From positions 1 to 12,746 of the forward strand of contig DATHSN010000195.1 of assembly GCA_035464115.1 (NCBI GenBank): a DNA stretch of 12,746 bases, written 5' to 3'. A model generated the notes under the pieces. The model was not told the DNA's origin, ran no database searches, and was given only the letters and a program-made list of their open reading frames with translations. Within the stretch, counting starts at the first letter, position 1. Every line of letters starts with the position of its first letter. Position numbers and translations under genes: made by a program. Of the stretch, positions 6,561 through 12,746 are shown in pieces. The stretch comes from DATHSN01 sp035464115 (GTDB taxonomy: Bacteria; Actinomycetota; Acidimicrobiia; Acidimicrobiales; SKKL01).

Positions 6561-6632
6561 GGGCTCTCCATCGATCGGCGACATCGGAAGGATGGCACGG
6601 CACTACGGTCGGGGCCGAGGGAGGGAGACCAC
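6561..6632. promoter_or_regulatory. Divergent promoter region between the pyruvate kinase-like gene and glutamate dehydrogenase
   Basis: Only 72 bases separate the two start codons. On the + strand TACGGT (6604-6609) is a candidate -10 box, followed by GGGAG (6623-6627) five bases before ATG 6633. On the - strand CATCCT (6594-6589) is a weaker -10 candidate and GGAGAG (6569-6564) a ribosome site for ATG 6560. The two promoters would overlap, so mutual interference or one shared regulator is plausible. No strong operator palindrome is visible. Confidence 0.45.
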
Positions 6633-9600
6633 ATGACCACCGCAGCGGAGGGCCGTCCCACCGACCTCGTCGACGAGGTGGCCCGACGGGTGCACGAGCG
6701 GTTCGGCGACGACGCCGACCGGGTCGAGGACCTCGTGCGCGAGTACTACGACCACGTCGCCACCGACGACCTGGTCGGGCGCTCCCCCACCGATCTCTAC
6801 GGTGCCGCCATCGCCCACCTCCAGCTGGCGCGGCAGCGTCGACCCGGCGACACCCTCGTGCGGGTCTACGCCCCCTCGGTCGACGACGACGGCTGGCGCT
6901 CGCCGCACACCGTCGTCGACGTGGTCACCGACGACATGCCGTTCATCGTGGCGTCGGTGGTCATGGCCGTCGAGCGCACGGGCTTCGACGTGCACCTGCT
7001 GGTGCACCCGGTCCTGTCGGTGCGTCGGCGCGACGGCGACCTCATGGGCACCAGCGACGACGACCACCCCGACGAGGCGGTCGCCGAGTCGCTGGTCCAC
7101 CTCGAGATCGACCGGGTGGCCGACCCCGCCACCGCCGAGCGACTCCGCGCCGATGTGGTCGCCACCCTCGCCGACGTGCGCGCTGCGGTGGCCGATTGGC
7201 AGGAGATGGTCACCCGGGCCCGCGACGCGGCGACCGGCCTCGCGACGATGGCGGTCCCGGGCCCGACGGTGACCGCCCGGCCCGAGCGCGACCCGTCCGA
7301 GATCGCCGCGCTCCTGCGGTGGATGGCCGACGAGCACTTCATCTTCCTCGGCGCCCGCGACTACCGCCTCGACCCCGACGAGGGGGTGATCCGCTCGGTC
7401 GACGGCACCGGCCTCGGCCTCTCGCGCCACGCTCCCCGCACCGCGCGCGCCCTCGACGAGCTGCCACCCGACGGCGCCGCGCAGGTGATCGGGCCCGACA
7501 TCTTGCTGCTCACCAAGACCAACCGCGAGTCGACCGTGCACCGCGCCGCCCCGATGGATTACGTGGGCGTGCGCTTCCACGAGCCCGACGGGGTGATCGT
7601 CGAGCGCCGCTTCATCGGCCTGTTCACCTCGCGGGCCTACACCGAGACGGTCACGCGGCTCCCGATCGTGCGACGCAAGGTCGCCGAGGTCGTCCGCCGA
7701 GCCGGCGCCGCCCCCGGCTCGCACGACGCCACCCAGCTGCTCACCGTGCTCGAGAGCCACCCGCGCGACGAGCTGTTCCAGGCCGGCGTCGACGAGCTGC
7801 TCGCCACCACCACCGCCATCGCCCGCCTCGTCGACCGCCGCCAGGTCCGGTTGTTCCTGCGGCGCGAGGCGTTCGGCCGCTTCACCTCGTGCCTCGTGTT
7901 CGTGCCCCGCGACCGGTTCCACACCGGGGTCCGCATCGACATCGAGGCGGCGCTCGCCGACGAGCTCGGTGGCACCCACACGTCCTTCACCGCCGCGCTC
8001 TCGTCGTCGCCGTTCGCACGGCTCCACGTCGTCGTCCGGACCCGTCCCGAGCACCGCGCCCCGGTCGACCACGCCGCCCTCGAAGCCCGCATCACCCGCA
8101 TCTGTCGCACCTGGGAGGACGATCTCGAGCGGGCGCTCGTCGACGCCTACGGCGAGGGCACCGGCCTGCGCCTGTTCGCCCGCTACCGCGAGGCGTTCCC
8201 GGCCGGCTACCGCGACGAGGTCCCGCCCGAGGGCGCGGCCATCGACATCGACCGCCTCGAGCGCCTCGGGGCCGGCGACCACCGCGGTGGCGACCTCGAG
8301 GTCCACATGTCGCACCCCGTCGAGTCGCCCCCCGACGTGTTGCGCTGCACCCTCTACCGCACCGGCACCCCGGTCACGCTGTCCGACGCGCTGCCCCTGC
8401 TCCAGGCCCACGGGGTGGCGGTGGTCGACGAGCGGCCGGCGGTGGTGCGTCCCCTCGACACCGAGCCCCGCTACATCTACCGCTTCGGCATGCGCCTGCC
8501 CGAGGGCAGCCCGATCCACACCGAGGAGATGCGGGGACGCTTCGAGGAGAGCTTCCTCGCGGTCTGGGACGGGCGGGCCGCCAACGACGGGCTGAACCGC
8601 CTGGTGCTCACCGCCGCGCTCGACTGGCACGAGGTGGCCCTCGTGCGGACCTACCGCCAGTACCTGCGCCAGATCGGCAGCACCTTCACCCAGGCCTACG
8701 TCGAGGAGGTGCTGGTGCGCCACTCGGGCATCGCCCGACTGGTCGTCGAGCTGTTCCACCACCGCCTCGATCCCGAGCGTGTCGACGACGACGCCGCCGA
8801 GCAGCTCCTCGAGTGGATCAACGACGCCCTCGACTCGGTCCCGAGCCTCGACGAGGACCGCATCCTGCGGTCGTTCGAGCTGCTCGTCGAGGCGACGGTG
8901 CGCACCAACTTCTTCCGACGCGACACCGCGGGCGACCCGCCGAGCGCCATCGCGGTGAAGCTCGACCCGAGCCGCATCCCCGACCTCCCGCTGCCCCGAC
9001 CCGCCCACGAGATCTTCGTCTCGTCGCCACGGGTCGAGGGCACCCACCTGCGGGCCGGGCGCATCGCCCGGGGTGGGTTGCGCTGGTCGGATCGCCGCGA
9101 GGACTTCCGCACCGAGATCCTCGGGTTGATGAAGGCCCAGGTGGTGAAGAACGCGGTCATCGTCCCCACCGGCGCCAAGGGCGGGTTCGTCTGCCGCCAG
9201 CTGCCCCCGTCGGGTGAGCCGGCCGAGGTCCGCGCCGAGGTCGTGGCCTGCTACCGCACGTTCATCGAGTCGCTCCTCGACGTCACCGACGACCGCGACG
9301 GCGACGCGGTCGTGCCGCCCGACCGCGTCGTGCGACGCGACGGCGACGACCCGTACCTCGTCGTGGCCGCCGACAAGGGCACCGCCACCTTCTCCGACAT
9401 CGCCAACGAGATCGCGCAGCGCCGCGGCTTCTGGTTGGGCGACGCGTTCGCGTCGGGTGGCTCCACCGGCTACGACCACAAGGCCATGGGCATCACCGCC
9501 CGGGGGGCGTGGGTGGCGGTGCGCCGACACCTGCGCGAGCTCGGGATCCGCGTCGAGCACGACCCGGTGTCGGTCGTCGGCATCGGCGACATGTCGGGCG

Positions 9601-11540
9601 ACGTGTTCGGCAACGGGATGCTGCTGTCACGCCACCTCCGGGTGATCGCCGCGTTCGACCACCGCCACGTGTTCATCGACCCCGACCCCGATCCCGAGGC
9701 GTCGTGGCGCGAGCGCAAGCGCCTCTTCGACCTGCCCCGCAGCTCGTGGGCCGACTACGACCGCGACGTGCTGTCGCCCGGCGGCGCCATCGTGCACCGC
9801 ACGGCCAAGTCGGTCACCGTCACCGCGCCCATGGCCGCGGCCCTCGACATCGACGAGGGGACCCTCACCCCCAACGAGCTCATCCGCGCCGTGCTGCGCG
9901 CCCCTGTCGACCTGCTGTGGAACGGGGGCATCGGCACCTACGTGAAGGCCGCGTCGGAGACCCACGCCGACGTCTCGGACCGCAGCAACGACGGCGTGCG
10001 CGTCGACGCGGTCGACCTGCGCTGCCGCGTCATCGGCGAGGGCGGCAACCTGGGCCTCACCCAGCGGGGGCGGGTCGAGGCCGCCCGTCGCGGCGTGCGG
10101 CTCAACACCGACGCCATCGACAACGCGGCGGGCGTCGACTGCTCCGACCACGAGGTGAACCTCAAGGTGATGCTCGACCAGGTCGTGCGCGCCGGCGAGC
10201 TCACCGTCACCCAGCGCAACGCCCTGCTCGCGTCGATGACCGACGACGTCGCCCGGCTGGTGCTCGCCGACAACGAGGCCCAGACCCTGGCGCTGACCAC
10301 GGCCCGGTCGCAGGCCAACGACATGGCCGACGTCCACGCCCGGCACCTGCGATGGCTCGAGGAGACCGGCGACCTCGACCGCGGCCTCGACGCCCTGCCG
10401 TCCGACGCCGAGCTGAGCGAGCGGGCCAACGACCACGAGGGGCTCACCCAACCCGAGCTCGCGGTGGTGCTGGCCCACACCAAGAACGTGGTGGCCGACG
10501 CCCTGTCGCGCTCGGACCTCCCCGACGCGCCCGCGGTGGCCGACGCCCTGGTCCGCTACGCGCCGGCCGCGATCACCGAGCGGTTCCCCGACGCGCTCAC
10601 CCGCCACCCGCTGCGCCGCGAGCTCGTCGCCACCGAGCTCACCAACCGCATGGTGAACCGGGCGGGCATGTCGATGGTGCTCCGCCTGGGCGAGGAGACC
10701 TCGGCCCCGGTCGCCGAGATCGTGCGCGCCCACGTCGCCGCGTGGCGGATCCACGGGCTCGACGAGGTGTGGGACGAGATCGTCGCGCTCGACGCCGAGC
10801 TCGACACCCACGTGCTCGCCGGGATGCTGCTCGACACCAAGCAGCTCGGTGAGCGCGTCACCCGCTGGCTGCTCCGCAACCGCCGGGCCCCGCTCGACAT
10901 CGACGCGGTGGTCGCCGAGCTGCGCCCGGGCACCGACGAGGTCACCGGCCTCCTGGCCGAGGTGGCCGGCTCGGCCGACCGCGAGCGGATCGCGGTGCGC
11001 CGCGCCGATCTGACCTCGGCGGGGGTGCCCGTGGCGCTCGCCGATCGGGTGGCCGTGCTGTCGATCGCCCCCGCCGCGCTCGACCTCGTGGGCATCGCCC
11101 GCAGCGAGGGCGCCACCCGCCAGCTGGCCGCCGGCGTCTACTTCCTCGTCGACGAGCTGCTGGGGTTGGCCTGGCTCCGCACCCGCATCGAGGCGCTGCC
11201 CCGCGACGACCGCTGGCGATCGCTCGCCCGGGCCGCGCTGCGCGACGACCTGTTCCACGAGCACGCCGCGCTGGTGCGACGGATCCTGGCGTCGGGCGGG
11301 AGCGAGCCCGCCGACGTGCGCGTCGAGCGCTGGGTCGACCACAACCGCATCGCGGTCGACCGCTGCCTGCGGGTGCTGCTCGACATCCGCTCGTCGGGCA
11401 CGCCCGGCCTCGCCCAGCTGTCGGTCGGGCTGCGCGAGGTCCGCAACCTCATCCACCAGGCCGTCGCGCCACCGCTCGTCGATCACAGGAGCGACGTGGC
11501 GCCGGCGGCGGACGGCGGCACCGCCACCGACGCTGGCTAG
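6633..11540 (+). CDS. gdh: NAD-dependent glutamate dehydrogenase, large (180-kDa) type
   Basis: The 1635-aa product matches the large NAD-specific glutamate dehydrogenase family, which is usually about 1,600 residues. It interconverts glutamate and 2-oxoglutarate plus ammonia, mainly in glutamate breakdown, in the cytoplasm. The N-terminal third holds regulatory ACT-like modules, marked by DDMPFIVASV (100-109; most relatives have Asp where this has Ala107). The catalytic region has GLMKAQVVKNAVIVPTGAKGGFV-type motifs with K834, K839 and the catalytic-type K849. The nucleotide-binding part includes VVAADKGTATFSD, GDMSGDVFGNGMLLS and GEGGNLGLTQRGR (1135-1147). A C-terminal helical domain follows, with NRMVNRAGMSM near 1335. 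ATG 6633 has GGGAG five bases upstream and begins the conserved N-terminus; longer in-frame extension to 4935 overlaps the pyruvate kinase-like gene and is spurious. The gene appears intact. Confidence 0.95.
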   Translation: MTTAAEGRPTDLVDEVARRVHERFGDDADRVEDLVREYYDHVATDDLVGRSPTDLYGAAIAHLQLARQRRPGDTLVRVYAPSVDDDGWRSPHTVVDVVTDDMPFIVASVVMAVERTGFDVHLLVHPVLSVRRRDGDLMGTSDDDHPDEAVAESLVHLEIDRVADPATAERLRADVVATLADVRAAVADWQEMVTRARDAATGLATMAVPGPTVTARPERDPSEIAALLRWMADEHFIFLGARDYRLDPDEGVIRSVDGTGLGLSRHAPRTARALDELPPDGAAQVIGPDILLLTKTNRESTVHRAAPMDYVGVRFHEPDGVIVERRFIGLFTSRAYTETVTRLPIVRRKVAEVVRRAGAAPGSHDATQLLTVLESHPRDELFQAGVDELLATTTAIARLVDRRQVRLFLRREAFGRFTSCLVFVPRDRFHTGVRIDIEAALADELGGTHTSFTAALSSSPFARLHVVVRTRPEHRAPVDHAALEARITRICRTWEDDLERALVDAYGEGTGLRLFARYREAFPAGYRDEVPPEGAAIDIDRLERLGAGDHRGGDLEVHMSHPVESPPDVLRCTLYRTGTPVTLSDALPLLQAHGVAVVDERPAVVRPLDTEPRYIYRFGMRLPEGSPIHTEEMRGRFEESFLAVWDGRAANDGLNRLVLTAALDWHEVALVRTYRQYLRQIGSTFTQAYVEEVLVRHSGIARLVVELFHHRLDPERVDDDAAEQLLEWINDALDSVPSLDEDRILRSFELLVEATVRTNFFRRDTAGDPPSAIAVKLDPSRIPDLPLPRPAHEIFVSSPRVEGTHLRAGRIARGGLRWSDRREDFRTEILGLMKAQVVKNAVIVPTGAKGGFVCRQLPPSGEPAEVRAEVVACYRTFIESLLDVTDDRDGDAVVPPDRVVRRDGDDPYLVVAADKGTATFSDIANEIAQRRGFWLGDAFASGGSTGYDHKAMGITARGAWVAVRRHLRELGIRVEHDPVSVVGIGDMSGDVFGNGMLLSRHLRVIAAFDHRHVFIDPDPDPEASWRERKRLFDLPRSSWADYDRDVLSPGGAIVHRTAKSVTVTAPMAAALDIDEGTLTPNELIRAVLRAPVDLLWNGGIGTYVKAASETHADVSDRSNDGVRVDAVDLRCRVIGEGGNLGLTQRGRVEAARRGVRLNTDAIDNAAGVDCSDHEVNLKVMLDQVVRAGELTVTQRNALLASMTDDVARLVLADNEAQTLALTTARSQANDMADVHARHLRWLEETGDLDRGLDALPSDAELSERANDHEGLTQPELAVVLAHTKNVVADALSRSDLPDAPAVADALVRYAPAAITERFPDALTRHPLRRELVATELTNRMVNRAGMSMVLRLGEETSAPVAEIVRAHVAAWRIHGLDEVWDEIVALDAELDTHVLAGMLLDTKQLGERVTRWLLRNRRAPLDIDAVVAELRPGTDEVTGLLAEVAGSADRERIAVRRADLTSAGVPVALADRVAVLSIAPAALDLVGIARSEGATRQLAAGVYFLVDELLGLAWLRTRIEALPRDDRWRSLARAALRDDLFHEHAALVRRILASGGSEPADVRVERWVDHNRIAVDRCLRVLLDIRSSGTPGLAQLSVGLREVRNLIHQAVAPPLVDHRSDVAPAADGGTATDAG

Positions 11541-11543
11541 GGT
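11538..11543 (+). promoter_or_regulatory. Candidate -10 box TAGGGT overlapping the glutamate dehydrogenase stop codon
   Basis: TAGGGT begins with the TAG stop of glutamate dehydrogenase and lies 33 bases before ATG 11577. It would give the nitroreductase its own transcript with a leader of about 26-28 bases. Read-through from the 36-base-distant upstream gene is equally possible. Confidence 0.35.
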
Positions 11544-11576
11544 GCGTCCGTTCACGGCACGCCGAGGGGGACGACG

Positions 11577-12221
11577 ATGGCCTTCGAGTTCGACCTGACC
11601 CAGACCGACCACCTGCTCAGCACCACCCGAGCGGTCCGCAAGCGACTCGACCTCGAGCGACCGGTGCCCCGGTCGCTGATCCTCGAGTGCCTCCAGCTGG
11701 CCATCCAGGCGCCCACGGGCGGCAACACGCAGCGGTGGCGGTGGGTCGTGGTCGACGACCCCGACAAGAAGATGGCCCTGGCCGAGCTGTACCGCAGCGG
11801 GTGGAAGCCCTACCTCGAGGCGTCCAAGCAGGCCCGCGCCGACCAGGGCCTCGATCCCGAGACCCGGGTGTCCGACTCGGCCGACTACCTCGCCGACCAC
11901 TTCCACGAGGTGCCGGCCATGCTCGTGCCGTGCCTGCTCGACCGGGGCGACGGCGCCGGCTACTGGGGGTCGATCGTGCCGGCGATCTGGAGCTTCATGC
12001 TGGCGGCGCGGAGCCGGGGCCTGGGCACCGCCTACACCACCATCCACCTGTTCGAGGAGGCCACGGCGGCCGAGATCCTCGGCATCCCCGACACCGTCAG
12101 CCAGGCCGCGCTGATCCCGGTCGCCTACTACACCGGCGACGACTTCAAGCCGGCCAAGCGGCGCCCGGTCGAGGAGATCACCTACTGGAACGGGTGGAAG
12201 CAGACCGACCCGGGCGCGTGA
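11577..12221 (+). CDS. Nitroreductase-family FMN-dependent oxidoreductase
   Basis: This encodes 214 aa, normal for the family. Nitroreductase features are TTRAVRKRL (16-24), the phosphate/FMN-binding opening; APTGGNTQRWRWVVV (45-59), the classical AP(S/T)xxNxQpW segment; a central helix YWGSIVPAIWSFMLAARSRG (129-148) packing at the dimer interface; and GLGTAYT (148-154), contacting FMN. The ending RRPVEEITYWNGW resembles the RPxxEVVHWDRW tail of an actinobacterial subgroup. Enzymes of this type transfer hydride from NAD(P)H to nitro groups, quinones or other acceptors; the natural substrate is unknown. The ATG is preceded by GAGGGGG (11564-11570) with six bases of spacing. It follows glutamate dehydrogenase by 36 bases and converges on the small antitoxin-like gene with nine bases between stop codons. 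A functional link to glutamate metabolism is not evident. Confidence 0.9.
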   Translation: MAFEFDLTQTDHLLSTTRAVRKRLDLERPVPRSLILECLQLAIQAPTGGNTQRWRWVVVDDPDKKMALAELYRSGWKPYLEASKQARADQGLDPETRVSDSADYLADHFHEVPAMLVPCLLDRGDGAGYWGSIVPAIWSFMLAARSRGLGTAYTTIHLFEEATAAEILGIPDTVSQAALIPVAYYTGDDFKPAKRRPVEEITYWNGWKQTDPGA

Positions 12222-12240
12222 CCGAGGCGGTCAGTCGCCC
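12212..12240. terminator. Bidirectional terminator-like hairpin formed by two convergent stop codons
   Basis: Outer stem GGGCG (12212-12216) pairs with CGCCC (12236-12240), a 2x2 internal loop follows, and the inner stem TGACC (12219-12223) pairs with GGTCA (12229-12233) around GAGGC. The TGA of the nitroreductase and the reverse-complement TCA stop of the antitoxin-like gene pair with each other in the inner stem. The symmetrical position between convergent genes supports termination on both strands. Confidence 0.5.
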
Positions 12241-12434
12241 CCGTCGGCGAGCTTGTCGACGGCGTCCTTCGCCTTCTCGGCGGCCGAGTCGATGGTGTCG
12301 CTGTGCTTGCCCCCGGTGCGGTCGTCGGCCAGATCGGCGGCCTTGTCGATCGCGCCGTCGATCTTCTCGCCGTGCTCCTCGGCGAGGTCGGCCGCCGCGT
12401 CCTTGGCACCTTCGAGCTTGTCGAACAGACCCAT
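12231..12434 (-). CDS. Small MT0933-like antitoxin family protein (Rv0909-type)
   Basis: This encodes 67 aa, charged and helix-prone, with no membrane segment. The opening MGLFDKLEGAKDAA, the middle KIDGAIDKAADLADDRTGG and the end DAVDKLADGGD follow the pattern of the MT0933/Rv0909 family. In Mycobacterium tuberculosis the Rv0909 protein is annotated as antitoxin of an Rv0909-Rv0910 pair. The start ATG at 12434 has a full AGGAGG (12447-12442) seven bases upstream, one of the strongest ribosome sites in the window, so good expression is expected. No toxin gene (the Rv0910 partner is a SRPBCC-fold protein) adjoins it: the neighbours are a nitroreductase and an aminotransferase. Alternatively it is an abundant stress-related small protein resembling CsbD-like proteins. 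The family match is by eye; function as an antitoxin here is uncertain. Confidence 0.75.
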   Translation of the reverse strand: MGLFDKLEGAKDAAADLAEEHGEKIDGAIDKAADLADDRTGGKHSDTIDSAAEKAKDAVDKLADGGD

Positions 12435-12513
12435 CGATGATCCTCCTCGCCGTCCCGAGCCGGGATGCGCTGACGTGGGCGAGCAGGGATGCGCTCGCCG
12501 GACCGGAGCGTAG
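12435..12513. promoter_or_regulatory. Divergent intergenic region with direct and inverted repeats
   Basis: In 79 bases there are three symmetrical elements. A 15-bp direct repeat, GAGC(C/A)GGGATGCGCT, occurs at 12457-12471 and 12481-12495, 24 bases apart. An inverted repeat GGCGAGC (12478-12484) / GCTCGCC (12493-12499) has an eight-base spacer. TCCCG/CGGGA (12453-12465) forms a small palindrome. This is a good place for a regulator of either flanking gene, though no standard promoter boxes are clear. Confidence 0.4.
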
Positions 12514-12746
12514 ATGAGCCCCACCTCCGACCGCCCGAACCCGCTGGTGCACCGCATGCGGGGCTTCGGCGAGACGATCTTCGCCGAGATGTCGGCGCTC
12601 GCGGCGCGCACCGGCGCGATCAACCTCGGCCAGGGCTTCCCCGACACCGACGGTCCCCCCGAGATCGCCGAGGCGGCGGTGGCCGCCATCCGCGCCGGCC
12701 ACAACCAGTACCCGCCCGGCATCGGCATCCCCGAGCTGCGCCACGC
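12514..12746 (+). CDS. Class I/II pyridoxal-phosphate aminotransferase, N-terminal part (DapC/methionine aminotransferase-like), truncated by window edge
   Basis: The first 77 codons are present and the gene runs off the right edge. The segment GFGETIFAEMSALAARTGAI followed by NLGQGFPDTDGPPEI and GHNQYPPGIGIPELR is the typical N-terminal signature of fold-type I aminotransferases in the group holding actinobacterial N-succinyldiaminopimelate aminotransferase DapC, methionine aminotransferase and kynurenine aminotransferase. These use glutamate or 2-oxoglutarate as amino donor or acceptor. The pyridoxal-phosphate lysine lies beyond the window, so the exact substrate cannot be assigned. ATG 12514 has GGAG (12505-12508) five bases upstream. 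The gene is divergent from the small antitoxin-like gene across 79 bases with repeats. Diaminopimelate (lysine and cell wall) synthesis is a reasonable guess, not a conclusion. Confidence 0.85.
   Translation, partial: MSPTSDRPNPLVHRMRGFGETIFAEMSALAARTGAINLGQGFPDTDGPPEIAEAAVAAIRAGHNQYPPGIGIPELRH

Noticed and set aside
2497..6603. A 1368-codon open frame on the minus strand
   Set aside because: It crosses the antisense of the crotonase and DUF7064-like genes and overlaps the pyruvate kinase-like gene in another frame. Its translation is low-complexity Arg/Pro/Gly/Val-rich with no domain, as expected from G/C-rich third codon positions.
4935..6632. An in-frame 566-codon N-terminal extension of glutamate dehydrogenase
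   Set aside because: It lies antisense to the well-supported pyruvate kinase-like gene, has no recognisable domain, and the family N-terminus and a ribosome site begin at 6633.
6479..9217. A 912-codon plus-strand frame in the +1 register of glutamate dehydrogenase
   Set aside because: The Arg/Pro/Gly-rich product is a frame shadow. Similar frames at 1849-2790, 2787-4613 and 9509-10852 were rejected for the same reason.
6603..9560. A 985-codon minus-strand frame opposite glutamate dehydrogenase
   Set aside because: Composition is a mirror of the sense codons (Val/Gly/Asp/His-rich) and no motif is seen. The same applies to the 806-codon minus frame at 9627-12047.
12231..12746. A toxin-antitoxin operon at the right end
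   Set aside because: The gene upstream of the small protein is divergent and encodes an aminotransferase, so no two-gene operon is visible.

Overview
The window is about 12.7 kb of very GC-rich DNA with strong G/C bias at third codon positions and many GTG/ATG starts. Protein content (a 180-kDa-type NAD-glutamate dehydrogenase, an MT0933-like antitoxin, a DapC-like aminotransferase opening, a DUF7064-like protein beside an enoyl-CoA hydratase homologue) points to a high-GC actinobacterium. The style resembles Acidimicrobiia, but that placement is inference from general appearance, not from a marker gene. I see no rRNA, tRNA, CRISPR array, insertion sequence, integrase or phage gene. It reads as chromosomal housekeeping and catabolic DNA.

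Layout. (1) 2-1075 +: the 3' part of a fused SAM-methyltransferase / mismatch-specific uracil-DNA glycosylase (Mug/TDG). (2) 1076-1294: a non-coding gap holding two copies of a 50-bp element that folds as a two-tier hairpin. (3) 1295-2740 +: a membrane-anchored spermidine-synthase-like protein. (4) 2797-3801 +: a DUF7064/CrtC-AttH-like protein, whose 3' end carries a 31-bp tandem duplication. (5) 3883-4689 +: an enoyl-CoA hydratase/isomerase family protein lacking the usual glutamates. (6) 4713-6560 -: an atypical pyruvate kinase-like protein convergent with the previous gene and divergent from the next. (7) 6633-11540 +: the large NAD-dependent glutamate dehydrogenase, 1635 aa. (8) 11577-12221 +: an FMN nitroreductase-family protein. 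(9) 12231-12434 -: a 67-aa MT0933-type antitoxin-like protein. (10) 12514-12746 +: the first 77 codons of a class I/II aminotransferase.

How the parts relate. Genes 3-5 run in one direction but each has its own candidate -10 element, so they look like adjacent short transcription units. The DUF7064-like gene and the hydratase homologue may share an acyl-CoA or lipid pathway. The pyruvate kinase-like gene and the glutamate dehydrogenase share a 72-bp divergent promoter region; both act at or near the carbon/nitrogen junction of central metabolism. A TA(C/G)GGT hexamer recurs 5' of four + strand genes and is the best candidate for the local -10 box. No convincing -35 box accompanies it. Two convergent gene junctions carry hairpins suited to bidirectional termination.

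Most noteworthy are the methyltransferase-glycosylase fusion, the C-domain-less pyruvate kinase homologue with an altered active-site loop, the hydratase with a displaced catalytic acid, and the duplicated hairpin element. I did not find a clear new defence system or mobile system here.
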